From: Comamonadaceae bacterium
GTDB taxonomy: Bacteria; Pseudomonadota; Gammaproteobacteria; Burkholderiales; Burkholderiaceae_C
Reading direction: 5' to 3'
NCBI GenBank assembly: GCA_013298415.1
Contig: JAAFHN010000028.1
Coordinates: forward strand, 1 to 12,757
Length of the DNA stretch: 12,757 nt
Shown here: positions 1-7,545 of the stretch, in pieces
How positions within the stretch are numbered: position 1 is the stretch's first letter
Layout of the letters: each line of letters opens with the position of its first letter
The notes under the pieces: model-generated
Database searches by the model: none
What the model saw: only the letters and a program-made list of their open reading frames with translations
Told to the model about the DNA's origin: nothing
Program-made: the position numbers and the translations under genes

Positions 1-28
1 TCTCACCACTGTCCAGGTATTTGCTCAT
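1..28 (-). CDS. possible N-terminus of a divergent gene running off the left edge
   Basis: On the minus strand an ATG at 28-26 opens a frame reading MSKYLDSGE before the window ends. Nothing about its function can be said from nine residues. No Shine-Dalgarno sequence is visible upstream of it. The reason to consider it is position: it would be divergent from the nfeD operon, with an inverted repeat (33-53) directly upstream. It could equally be chance. Confidence 0.25.
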
Positions 29-32
29 TTTG

Positions 33-53
33 ATGCTACATAAAACGTAGCAT
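33..53. promoter_or_regulatory. 7-bp inverted repeat, candidate operator or small hairpin
   Basis: ATGCTAC (33-39) and GTAGCAT (47-53) are perfect inverted arms separated by the AT-rich heptamer ATAAAAC. The element lies in an AT-rich patch about 80 bp upstream of the nfeD start and 5 bp upstream of a possible divergent ATG at 28. An operator for a dimeric regulator is plausible. No run of T follows on either strand that would make it a good intrinsic terminator. No regulator for it is visible in the window. Confidence 0.35.
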
Positions 54-132
54 TCACGCTGCGCAGCAGACACGATCCAAAAGAGCTACATTGCGCGGCA
101 AAGGCGCTTGGGTTGCGCCACGGAGAACGCAA

Positions 133-564
133 ATGAGCATTGCAGCTTGGTGGTGGTTGGCAACAGGGGCCGTGATCGTGGGCGAGTTGCTCACAGGTTC
201 CGTGTATTTGTTGATGGTGGCGCTCGGCCTTGGCGCGGCGGCAATCGCTGCACACGCTGGCTTTGGGATTGGCGCGCAAATGGCTGCTGCGGCAGTGATC
301 GGCTCTGCGGCCACCACGGTTTGGCACTTGCGCGTGAGAAGGCGGCAAAAGGGCGCGCCGCATGCTGAAGCCAATGCAGATGTGAACATCGACGTGGGCC
401 AGACCGTGACTGTGGCCGAATGGAAAAGCGACGGCAGCGCCGAAGTGCGCTACCGCGGCGCAGCCTGGCAAGCCAAGCTCGCGGGCGCGGCGCAAACGGC
501 CCAGCCTGGCAGTTTTCGCATCGCGCAGGTCACGGGCAGCGTCTTGCTGCTTGAAGCAGCCTGA
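133..564 (+). CDS. nfeD: NfeD-like membrane protein
   Basis: A 143-residue protein of the NfeD family, small inner-membrane partners of SPFH/stomatin proteins that are thought to help membrane organisation and protein quality control. Residues about 4-65 are hydrophobic and rich in Ala/Gly/Leu (two or three membrane segments). A basic stretch follows (RVRRRQKG, about 67-74), then a C-terminal domain of about 88-141 (VGQTVTVAEW... GSVLLLEA) with the small beta-barrel (OB-like) pattern of NfeD. This is the short NfeD form without the ClpP-like protease domain. The ATG at 133 was chosen because GGAG lies at 122-125; a TTG at 91 would add 14 non-hydrophobic residues and lacks a ribosome binding site. 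The stop lies 30 bp before the SPFH gene, the classic NfeD-stomatin operon pairing. Confidence 0.88.
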   Translation: MSIAAWWWLATGAVIVGELLTGSVYLLMVALGLGAAAIAAHAGFGIGAQMAAAAVIGSAATTVWHLRVRRRQKGAPHAEANADVNIDVGQTVTVAEWKSDGSAEVRYRGAAWQAKLAGAAQTAQPGSFRIAQVTGSVLLLEAA

Positions 565-594
565 TCCTCAAACATGACTCCAGGAGAAACCTTC

Positions 595-1518
595 ATGACC
601 GGTTCCACCATCGCACTCGCGCTTTTCATCATCGCGCTCGTCTTCATTTTCAAAGCCATCAAGATCGTGCCGCAGCAGCACGCCTACGTGATTGAGCGCC
701 TGGGCAAATACGACCGCACGCTGGTGCCAGGCCTGGGCTTCGTCACGCCTTTCATCGAGCGCGTGGCCTACAAGCACATCTTGAAAGAAATCCCCATGGA
801 CGTGCCCAGCCAGATTTGCATCACCAAAGACAACACCCAGTTGCAGGTAGACGGGATCTTGTACTTTCAAGTGACCGATGCGATGCGCGCAAGCTACGGC
901 TCCAGCAACTACGAAGTCGCCATCACCCAGCTCGCGCAAACCTCGCTGCGCAGCGTGATCGGCAAGATGGAGCTGGACAAGACCTTTGAAGAGCGCGACT
1001 TGATCAACGGCCAGATCGTTGCTGCCATTGATGAGGCGGCCCTGAACTGGGGCGTGAAGGTGCTGCGCTACGAGATCAAAGACTTGACGCCGCCCAAAGA
1101 AATTTTGCATTCCATGCAGCGCCAAATCACCGCCGAGCGCGAAAAGCGCGCGCTCATCGCCGCATCTGAAGGCAAGCGCCAAGAGCAAATCAACTTGGCC
1201 GAAGGCGAGCGAGCTGCGTTCATTGCCAAATCAGAAGGCGAAAAGCAATCCCTCATCAACAACGCGCAGGGCGAGGCCGAAGCCATCAAAACGGTGGCCG
1301 ATGCGAACGCGCAAGCCATCGCTGCCGTGGCCGCCGCGATCCGCATGCCCGGCGGCGAGCAAGCCGTCGCGCTCAAAGTGGCTGAGAAGGCCGTGGAAGC
1401 CTACGGCAAGCTCGCCAGCGAATCCCAGGCCACGCTCATCGTGCCCAGCGACATGACGCAAGTGGCCACACTGATCGGCTCAGCGATGAAATTGGTGCAA
1501 GGGCAAAAGGCTGCATGA
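595..1518 (+). CDS. qmcA: SPFH/Band 7 (stomatin/prohibitin) membrane protein, QmcA type
   Basis: A 307-residue member of the SPFH (stomatin-prohibitin-flotillin-HflK/C) family, membrane-anchored oligomer-forming proteins linked to protease regulation and membrane microdomains. One N-terminal membrane anchor lies at about 5-20. The Band 7 domain (about 22-180) has typical features: VPQQHAYVIERLGKY (25-39), PGLGFVTPFIERV (45-57) and the conserved LDKTFEERDLIN stretch (127-138). An alanine/glutamate-rich coiled coil follows (about 178-245) with EGKRQEQ, EGERAA, EGEKQS and GEAEAIK repeats, then a hydrophobic tail. The ATG at 595 is preferred over the in-frame ATG at 574 because AGGAGA (582-587) sits 7 nt upstream of it. 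The preceding NfeD gene is its usual partner. Its stop overlaps the start of the following kinase (ATGA), so the three are probably co-transcribed. Confidence 0.93.
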   Translation: MTGSTIALALFIIALVFIFKAIKIVPQQHAYVIERLGKYDRTLVPGLGFVTPFIERVAYKHILKEIPMDVPSQICITKDNTQLQVDGILYFQVTDAMRASYGSSNYEVAITQLAQTSLRSVIGKMELDKTFEERDLINGQIVAAIDEAALNWGVKVLRYEIKDLTPPKEILHSMQRQITAEREKRALIAASEGKRQEQINLAEGERAAFIAKSEGEKQSLINNAQGEAEAIKTVADANAQAIAAVAAAIRMPGGEQAVALKVAEKAVEAYGKLASESQATLIVPSDMTQVATLIGSAMKLVQGQKAA

Positions 1519-2432
1519 GTTCAGAAGGCGGCGCGGCAACCGAGATCCACGAAGACTTGGTTCGCGCGCTGCTGGCGGCGCAAATGCCGCAGTTTGCTGG
1601 CCTGCCCGTTCGGGCTGTGCCTGCACAAGCTTGGGACAACCGCAGTTTCCGTGTCGGCAACGAGTTTGTCGCGCGCTTGCCCAGCCACGAGGCTTACGCG
1701 GCGCAGATTCAGATCGAGCAAATGTGGCTTCCTCGTTTGGCGGCTGGTTTGCCGCTGGAGATTCCTGAGCCGGTTGCGCTCGGCAAGCCAGGCTGTGGCT
1801 ACCCCTGGGCATGGTCGCTGCGGCGCTGGATTGCTGGGGAGTCTGCCGCTTCGAATCCGCCAACTGACATTGAGCGATTCGCTATGGATTTGGCGGGATT
1901 TCTCAAAGCCCTGCGCGGGCTGCCGATTGAGGGCGCACCGCGCGCGGGGCCGCAGAGCTTTCACCGTGGCGGCGACTTGGCCGTTTACGACGCGCAGTTT
2001 CGCGAGGCGATCTCGCTCTTGGCCGAGCGCATCGACGCAAAAGCCGCGCTGATCCTGTGGGAGGCGGCGCTCCCTACATCTTGGGATCGCGCACCCGTTT
2101 GGCTGCACGGCGATATCGCCCTCGGCAACCTGATCGTGCGCGGCGGAAAGCTGGCGGCAGTCATCGATTTCGGCCAAGCCTGCGTGGGCGATCCCGCATG
2201 CGATTGCGCAATCGCCTGGACGTTCTTCTCGGGCCGCTCGCGGCAGGTGTTCAGGCAAGCACTCGGCTTAGACGACGCCACCTGGCTGCGCGGCCAAGCC
2301 TGGGCTTTGTGGAAAGCCGCAATCCTCGCCGCCGATCTCACCAACACGAATGCGGTGGAAGCTTCGCGTGCTTGGGAAACGCTTTCTCAAGTCTTGGCCG
2401 CCGGGGCCTCGCACCCTATCCCTTCCAGGTGA
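1515..2432 (+). CDS. APH-fold (aminoglycoside/macrolide phosphotransferase-like) kinase
   Basis: A 305-residue protein of the aminoglycoside phosphotransferase (APH) superfamily of small-molecule kinases. The catalytic loop is WLHGDIALGNLIV (HGD at 198-200, Asn 205; Asp 200 is the expected catalytic base). It is followed by VIDFG (216-220), which carries the magnesium-binding Asp 218, and by GDPACD (225-230), typical of the family. The N-terminal lobe has SFRVGNEFVARLP (44-56), where other APH proteins place the ATP-anchoring strand. The substrate cannot be read from the sequence; soil bacteria carry many such proteins with no proven resistance role, so it should not be called a resistance gene. 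The start ATG overlaps the SPFH stop in ATGA, with AAAAGG at 1505-1510. Its last 17 bp overlap the 3' end of the convergent hydroxylase gene. Confidence 0.85.
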   Translation: MSSEGGAATEIHEDLVRALLAAQMPQFAGLPVRAVPAQAWDNRSFRVGNEFVARLPSHEAYAAQIQIEQMWLPRLAAGLPLEIPEPVALGKPGCGYPWAWSLRRWIAGESAASNPPTDIERFAMDLAGFLKALRGLPIEGAPRAGPQSFHRGGDLAVYDAQFREAISLLAERIDAKAALILWEAALPTSWDRAPVWLHGDIALGNLIVRGGKLAAVIDFGQACVGDPACDCAIAWTFFSGRSRQVFRQALGLDDATWLRGQAWALWKAAILAADLTNTNAVEASRAWETLSQVLAAGASHPIPSR

Positions 2433-3537
2433 ACGGAAACTTGAACTGCTTCCAAAACCCATTGGGCACGTAGTCGCCGAGCACACCGTATTTTTCGGGC
2501 CAGATCTTGTCGCTTTTGGCGGCGCTGCCGAAGAGATAGTCAAGGAATGCATAGTGCGCCGCATAGTTGGTGTCGAGTGCTTCTTTGTCTTGGCTGTGGT
2601 GCCAGTGGTGGAAATTGGGCGTGACGATGATGTAGCGCAGCGGCCCAAGCCGCACATTCACGTTGCAGTGGTTGAACACGGCCTGGAAACCCACGATCAC
2701 GATGTAGGCATCGATCACCTCTTTGCTGAATCCGAGGATGAAAATCGGTGCGAGCACCAATGTGCGGGTGGCCAGCAGCTCCACGATGTGTTGGCGTGAA
2801 CCGGCCAGCCAATCCATGCTTTTGGCGCTGTGGTGCACAGCGTGAAAACGCCATAGCCAAGTCTCGTGATAAGCGCGGTGCGTCCAGTACTGCACGAGAT
2901 CCGCCACCAAAATGATGAGCAGCAGCTCCAACACAAATGGCAGGCCCTGAATCCAAGCCTGCACATCGCTTTTCACTGCCCAGCCCAAGCCCTTGTGAAC
3001 CATCAAGTTGGTGGCCAAAAGCACAAAGCCCACGATCATGTGGTTCACGATGAAGTGGTAAAAATCCGTTTGCCACTCGGCTCGAAACACGGGCTGCCCT
3101 TTGCGGTGCGGAAAGAGCTTTTCGATGAAGATGAAGAGCAGTGCCGAGCCCAGCAAGTCCAAGATGAACCAATCGAGCCCGATGTAGGGCGTGCCGTCGG
3201 CAAAATCGTTCACCGGCACTTTGTGGCCGCCCAAAAATGCGGTGAGCAGCACTAACAAAAACGCAAAGGCCGAGAGCCAGCGCGCGCGGCCCAGCAGTAT
3301 GTTGGCGATGCTCAAGCCGCCCGCGATCACGAGTGCGCCGAGCATCACGATGCGGATCACTTCCACGTTGTAGCTTTGGCGCAGCTGCGGTGTCGTTAAG
3401 TACTGCGGAAAGTGAAACGCCAGCACGCCCAAAAAGCAAAGGATGCCCAGGCAAAGCGCCGTCACGCCGCTCACCAGCCCATGCCCCCGGCGCAGCTCGC
3501 CGTGGCCTTCGGTCAATTGATTGAGTTTTTCGAGCAT
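2416..3537 (-). CDS. sterol desaturase/fatty acid hydroxylase superfamily membrane protein
   Basis: A 373-residue integral membrane protein with the histidine clusters of the di-iron fatty acid hydroxylase superfamily: HRAYH (220-224), HAVHH (232-236), and FHHWHH (309-314) plus His 290. These bind the two irons that activate oxygen for C-H hydroxylation or desaturation. Hydrophobic segments are seen at about 22-42, 62-82, 87-104, 121-138, 162-180, 200-216 and 258-285. The roughly 110-residue N-terminal membrane region makes it longer than the 250-300 residues usual for the family. The substrate is unknown; lipid or sterol-like molecules are typical. GGAGG (3542-3546 on the plus strand) precedes the ATG with a short 4-nt gap. 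It lies 49 bp downstream of xdhB on the same strand, so read-through from xdhAB is likely. Its 3' end overlaps the convergent kinase gene. Confidence 0.88.
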   Translation of the reverse strand: MLEKLNQLTEGHGELRRGHGLVSGVTALCLGILCFLGVLAFHFPQYLTTPQLRQSYNVEVIRIVMLGALVIAGGLSIANILLGRARWLSAFAFLLVLLTAFLGGHKVPVNDFADGTPYIGLDWFILDLLGSALLFIFIEKLFPHRKGQPVFRAEWQTDFYHFIVNHMIVGFVLLATNLMVHKGLGWAVKSDVQAWIQGLPFVLELLLIILVADLVQYWTHRAYHETWLWRFHAVHHSAKSMDWLAGSRQHIVELLATRTLVLAPIFILGFSKEVIDAYIVIVGFQAVFNHCNVNVRLGPLRYIIVTPNFHHWHHSQDKEALDTNYAAHYAFLDYLFGSAAKSDKIWPEKYGVLGDYVPNGFWKQFKFPFTWKG

Positions 3538-3586
3538 GCCGCCTCCGATATAGCGAAGGCGAAAGTCTAGCTCGGTGGCTCGGGAC

Positions 3587-5917
3587 TCAGAGCGCTTTCA
3601 GCGCCTCGCAAGTCATCAATATCCGCTCTGGCGTGGCAGGCGCTGTGAGTGGCGCAACTTTTGAGTGACAGGCAGAAGCAGCCACCGCATCCTTGATCGC
3701 GAAGTAAGCAGACAGCGCCAGCATCAGCGGAGGCTCGCCGACGGCTTTGCTTTTGAAGGGGGTGTCGCGCACGTTTTCGTTGTCGAACAGGTGGACGTTG
3801 AAGTGCTCGGGCACGTCGGAGGCCACGGGGATTTTGTAGGTGCTGGGGCCGTGGGTTAAGAGCTTGCCTCGGCCCATGGCATTGCCGTTCGCGTCCTTGC
3901 CTTTGCCTTTCACATCCCAGATGCATTCTTCCATCGTGAGCCAGCCCATGCCTTGGATGTAGGCGCCTTCGATTTGGCCTTTGTCCACTGCGGGGTTGAT
4001 GCTGCGGCCCACGTCGTGAACGATGTCAACCGCTTTGAGCCACTGCTCGCCTGTGCGGGTGTCGATTTCCACTTCGCTCACGGCTGCGCCGTAGCAAAAG
4101 TAGTAGAAGGCTTTGCCTTGCAGGGTGGTGAAGTCGTATTTGATGTCGGGCGTCATGTAGAAGCCCGTTTGTGAGAGGCCCACGCGCTGCAACCAGGCTT
4201 GTTTGCACAGCTCAGCCCAGGGCAGCTTGCGGCCAGCGTCTACGGCATCGAGCCGGGCGCGGAGTTGGTCGCAAGCGTTGTTGATGGCTGCGCCATTCAA
4301 GTCTGCGCCGCTGCTGGCTGCTGTGGCCGAGGCGTTGGGCACTTTTTGCGTGTCGCTGGCTGTGACGCGCACCATGCTGATCGGTGCGCGCAAGGCGTCT
4401 GCCGCCACTTGAGCCATTTTGGTGTTCAAGCCCTGGCCCATTTCTGTGCCGCCGTGGTTCACGCTCACGGAGCCGTCTTGGTAGATGTGAACGAGCGCGC
4501 CCGCTTGGTTGAGCATGGTGGCGGTGAAGCTGATGCCGAATTTGAGCGGCACGAGGGCAATGCCGCGTTTTTTGCGCTTGTTTTGCGCGTTGAAGGCTTG
4601 CACTGCGGCGCGGCGAGCTTTGTATTGGCTGCGCGCCTCCAAGTCGTCGATGAGTTTGTCGCCCACCCAATCGATGATTTCTTGGCCGTACTGCGTGGTC
4701 ATGCTGCCCGCGTCGCCGCTCTCGGCCGGGTGGCGGTAGAGGTTGGCTTTGCGCACCTCAAGCGAGTCTTTACGCAGCTTGAGCGCAATGTCTTCGATCA
4801 CGGTCTCGATGCCAAACATGCCCTGCGGGCCGCCGAAGCCACGGAAGGCTGTTGCCGATTGCGTGTGGGTTTTGCAGCGGTGGCTGATGATGTGCAGGTT
4901 CGGCAAGTGGTAGCAGTTGTCGATGTGCAGCACGGCGCGGTCGTTCACCGGGCCTGAGAAATCGGTGCTGTAGCCGCAGCGGCTCATCAGCGTGAAGTCC
5001 GCGCCCAAGATGCGGCCCGCATCGTCGTAACCCACCGTGTAGTCGATTCTGAAATCGTGGCGCTTGCCGGTGATCACCATGTCGTCGTCGCGGTTCACAC
5101 GCAGCTTGATCGGCTTGCCGAGTTTGTGCGCGGCAAGCGCTGCGCTTTGCGAAAAGATCGAGGCATTGCCCTCTTTGCCGCCAAAGCCCCCGCCCATGCG
5201 GCGGCAAATCACTTCCACGTCTTTGGTGTTCAGGTTGAGTGCGGCTGCGGCTTCGCGCTGGTTGCCATCAGGGTGCTGGGTGCTTACATAGAGCGTCATT
5301 TGCCCGTCTTCACGCGGCACGGCGTAGGTGATTTGGCCTTCCAGGTAAAACTGCTCTTGCTGGCCGCAGTAGGTGCTGCCGGTGATGGTGTGCGGCGCAC
5401 TCGCAATCGCTTCCACGGGCTTGCCGCGTGTGATGCCTTTGGGCGGCATGATGAAAAGCTGCGCGGCCATGGCTTCTTCAATCGTCAAGATCGCGGGCAG
5501 CTCTTTCACGAGCACCTTGGCTTTGGCTGCCGCTTCGCGGGCATAGAGCATGTCGCGGGCCACGACGACTGCCACCGCCTGGCCCACAAACTCCACTTTG
5601 CCGGCCGCCAAGAACGGGTCGTCGTGAATGATCGGGCCGCAGTTGTTTTCACCAGGGATGTCGCGCGCGGTGAACACGGCCACCACGCCGTGTTCTGCGA
5701 GCAAGGTTTCGCGGTCAATGCCGTCGCCAATCAGCTCGCCGTGAGCCACCGGGCTTTTGACGATGGCGGCATAGAGCGTGCCGCGCAGTTCGGGCATGTC
5801 GTCGGTATAGACCGCCTCGCCGGTGACGTGCAGCTTGGCTGACTCGTGTGGCAGCTCTTTGCCCTGGGCTTGAGCGACTTCGGGCAGGAGTTCGGCGAGT
5901 TTGGTGGGGGCGTTCAT
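3587..5917 (-). CDS. xdhB: xanthine dehydrogenase, molybdopterin-binding subunit XdhB
   Basis: The 776-residue large subunit of bacterial xanthine dehydrogenase, oxidising hypoxanthine and xanthine to urate in the cytoplasm. The molybdenum-site motifs are present: GGGFGGKE (242-249), TAFRGFGGPQG (356-366), GGTEMGQG (489-496) and AVGEPPL (725-731). Every residue known from bovine/Rhodobacter enzymes to hold or activate the purine is found: Glu 249 (bovine Glu802), Arg 327 in NDRAVLH (Arg880), Phe 361 (Phe914), Phe 464 in FGISF (Phe1009) and catalytic Glu 728 (Glu1261). Aldehyde oxidases lack the Glu/Arg pair, so this is a true xanthine enzyme. The length matches the family. The start at 5917 is supported by AAGGAG 6 nt upstream; a longer frame from 5980 would overlap xdhA and lacks this. 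It follows xdhA by 16 bp. No xdhC, the usual cofactor-insertion partner, follows. Confidence 0.96.
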   Translation of the reverse strand: MNAPTKLAELLPEVAQAQGKELPHESAKLHVTGEAVYTDDMPELRGTLYAAIVKSPVAHGELIGDGIDRETLLAEHGVVAVFTARDIPGENNCGPIIHDDPFLAAGKVEFVGQAVAVVVARDMLYAREAAAKAKVLVKELPAILTIEEAMAAQLFIMPPKGITRGKPVEAIASAPHTITGSTYCGQQEQFYLEGQITYAVPREDGQMTLYVSTQHPDGNQREAAAALNLNTKDVEVICRRMGGGFGGKEGNASIFSQSAALAAHKLGKPIKLRVNRDDDMVITGKRHDFRIDYTVGYDDAGRILGADFTLMSRCGYSTDFSGPVNDRAVLHIDNCYHLPNLHIISHRCKTHTQSATAFRGFGGPQGMFGIETVIEDIALKLRKDSLEVRKANLYRHPAESGDAGSMTTQYGQEIIDWVGDKLIDDLEARSQYKARRAAVQAFNAQNKRKKRGIALVPLKFGISFTATMLNQAGALVHIYQDGSVSVNHGGTEMGQGLNTKMAQVAADALRAPISMVRVTASDTQKVPNASATAASSGADLNGAAINNACDQLRARLDAVDAGRKLPWAELCKQAWLQRVGLSQTGFYMTPDIKYDFTTLQGKAFYYFCYGAAVSEVEIDTRTGEQWLKAVDIVHDVGRSINPAVDKGQIEGAYIQGMGWLTMEECIWDVKGKGKDANGNAMGRGKLLTHGPSTYKIPVASDVPEHFNVHLFDNENVRDTPFKSKAVGEPPLMLALSAYFAIKDAVAASACHSKVAPLTAPATPERILMTCEALKAL

Positions 5918-5933
5918 GGCTTGCTCCTTCGGT

Positions 5934-7430
5934 TCAGGCCGTGGCGGTTTCTTGCAAAGCGTCTTCCACAAAGCCAGCAATCAAGTTGCGGGCGACCAGG
6001 CTGCGGTAGGCCCAGGTGGCGCGCAAGCCGTCTCTGGCGGGGAAGCTGGCGGCGATTGCGGCATCCAATTTGGCATTTATCACGCCATTTTCCAACTCTG
6101 TCCTGGTCCTTCCTTGTATCGCTGCTTCTAATTTAGGAGCGGTGCAGGGGCTGGGCGCCATGCCGTTGAAAGCGATGCGCACGTCTTTGAACGTATCGCC
6201 ATCGAGCCGGTAGCGCATGGCGGCGCAGGTGGCAGAGATGTCTTGATCGAAGCGTTTGCTGATCTTGTGCGCGCGAAAAGCCTCGCTCGCTTTGAGCTTG
6301 GGCACTTCAATCGCAGTGATGAATTCGCCTGGCGTGAGCACGTTGGCCTTCATGCCGGTGTAGAAGGCATCCAGGGCCACTTTGCGCTTGGCGGAGCCTT
6401 TGCGCAGGTGCAGCACCGCGCCGAGCGCCATCAGGCAGGGCATGCTGTCGCCAATGGGCGAGCCGTTGGCGATGTTGCCGGCCAGCGTGGCCGTGGAGCG
6501 GATGGGCGGGCTGCCAAAGCGGCGCAACACCTCGGCAAAGTCGGGCAGCGTGGCCTTCACGCGCTGCATGATTTCTTCCAACGGTACCGATGCGCCAAAG
6601 GTCCACGTGCTTGCTGTTTCGGCGCTTGTGCGCAGCTCGGCCACATCGCCCACATAGACGATGTGCTGCGGCCGGATGAACTGCTTGTTGACCTTCAAGC
6701 CAATCTCGGTGCTGCCCGCGAGCATCGTGGCACTGGGGTGCTGCATCAGGTACGAGGCGAGCGCGTCCACCGTTGCGGGCGTGACGAATTCGCTGCCTTT
6801 TTTGGTGCGCACCGTGGGCTCAGTGATCAGCTCGCCTTCCAAGTTCACGCTGGGCTGCTTGGGCGTGGCGATTTGTTTGAGCTGAGGAAGGTCGGCTGAA
6901 TCTTGCAGCTTCAATTCAGCTGCGGGCCGCGTGCAGGCTTTGAGCGTCGCATCAATGATCGGCTTGTAGCCCGTGCAGCGGCACAGGTTGCCTGAGAGCG
7001 CGTCGTTCACATCTTGGCGGCTGGGGCAAGCGTTCACTTGCACCATGCCGGTGAGCGCCATCACGATGCCCGGCGTGCAAAAGCCGCATTGCGAGCCGTG
7101 GCAGGCCACCATTTCGGCTTGAATTGGATGCAGCGAGCCGTCGGGTTTTTTGAGGCTCTCGACAGTCTTGACCGATTTGCCGTCAAGCGTTGGCAGCAAC
7201 TGCATGCAGGAGTTCACGGGCTTGTAGTCCACTGCCGTGCCTGCGGCATTCAGCTCGCCCACCAGCACCACGCAAGCGCCGCAGTCGCCCTCGGCGCAGC
7301 CCTCTTTGGTGCCCGTGCGGTGCAGTTCTTCGCGGAGGTAGTCCAGCACCGTGGTCGTGCGGCGCTTGCCCTTGGCTTCCACGATGCGGCCATCAAGAAC
7401 GAAGCGAACGGCGTTGATTTCAAAACTCAT
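5934..7430 (-). CDS. xdhA: xanthine dehydrogenase, iron-sulfur/FAD subunit XdhA
   Basis: The 498-residue small subunit of xanthine dehydrogenase, carrying electrons from the molybdenum centre to NAD+. The plant-type [2Fe-2S] domain has GCAEGDCGAC (Cys 45, 50, 53) and Cys 75 in VNSC. The second [2Fe-2S] domain has CGFCTPG (Cys 115, 118) and CRC (Cys 150, 152). The FAD domain (about 215-380) shows TMLAGSTEIG (235-244) and TLAGNIANGSPIGD (315-328). A CO-dehydrogenase-flavoprotein C-terminal domain follows (about 390-495). The ATG at 7430 starts the conserved ferredoxin-like strand (MSFEINAVRFVLDG). There is no clear Shine-Dalgarno, and a putative -10/operator sits only about 15 bp upstream. A longer frame to 7622 would run through the upstream terminator and is rejected. 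A short AT-richer codon patch lies at about 6055-6137. Confidence 0.95.
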   Translation of the reverse strand: MSFEINAVRFVLDGRIVEAKGKRRTTTVLDYLREELHRTGTKEGCAEGDCGACVVLVGELNAAGTAVDYKPVNSCMQLLPTLDGKSVKTVESLKKPDGSLHPIQAEMVACHGSQCGFCTPGIVMALTGMVQVNACPSRQDVNDALSGNLCRCTGYKPIIDATLKACTRPAAELKLQDSADLPQLKQIATPKQPSVNLEGELITEPTVRTKKGSEFVTPATVDALASYLMQHPSATMLAGSTEIGLKVNKQFIRPQHIVYVGDVAELRTSAETASTWTFGASVPLEEIMQRVKATLPDFAEVLRRFGSPPIRSTATLAGNIANGSPIGDSMPCLMALGAVLHLRKGSAKRKVALDAFYTGMKANVLTPGEFITAIEVPKLKASEAFRAHKISKRFDQDISATCAAMRYRLDGDTFKDVRIAFNGMAPSPCTAPKLEAAIQGRTRTELENGVINAKLDAAIAASFPARDGLRATWAYRSLVARNLIAGFVEDALQETATA

Positions 7431-7444
7431 GATGCTGACGTGGG

Positions 7445-7454
7445 TTGTATACAG
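7445..7454 (-). promoter_or_regulatory. candidate GntR operator overlapping the xdhA -10 region
   Basis: On the coding (minus) strand this reads CTGTATACAA, containing the 8-bp palindrome TGTATACA and a -10-like TATACA. It matches the general GntR-family operator form (yGTM-KACr). The same decamer occurs at 9600-9609 in the hiuH/gntR promoter. A start of transcription about 7 nt after TATACA would leave a leader of only about 9 nt before the xdhA ATG. A clear -35 box is not obvious. Confidence 0.6.
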
Positions 7455-7489
7455 CTTGAATTTTAGGTGTTTGCGACGCGAGAGGCCAC

Positions 7490-7524
7490 AAAAAAGCCCG
7501 CGCGAGCTGGTGGCTCGGGCGGGC
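7490..7524 (-). terminator. intrinsic terminator of the alpha/beta-hydrolase lipoprotein gene
   Basis: Read on the minus strand, a 12-bp GC-rich stem (7524-7513 pairing with 7507-7496, one mismatch, 5-nt loop CACCA) is followed directly by six T residues (7495-7490). It begins 21 bp after the stop codon of the lipoprotein gene and lies upstream of the xdhA promoter, so it separates the two transcription units. Confidence 0.88.
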
Positions 7525-7545
7525 GGGTTGCGGGGGACTGCTGGA

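Noticed and set aside
4199..4957. Long plus-strand open frame antisense to xdhB (252 codons), with others such as 5057-5842 and 6243-6899
   Set aside because: They lie wholly opposite well-supported xdhAB genes, have low-complexity His/Val/Ala/Gly compositions typical of antisense frames in GC-rich DNA, and show no family motifs.
5918..5980. N-terminal extension of XdhB to a start at 5980
   Set aside because: It would overlap the end of xdhA, and a good ribosome site (AAGGAG) points to 5917.
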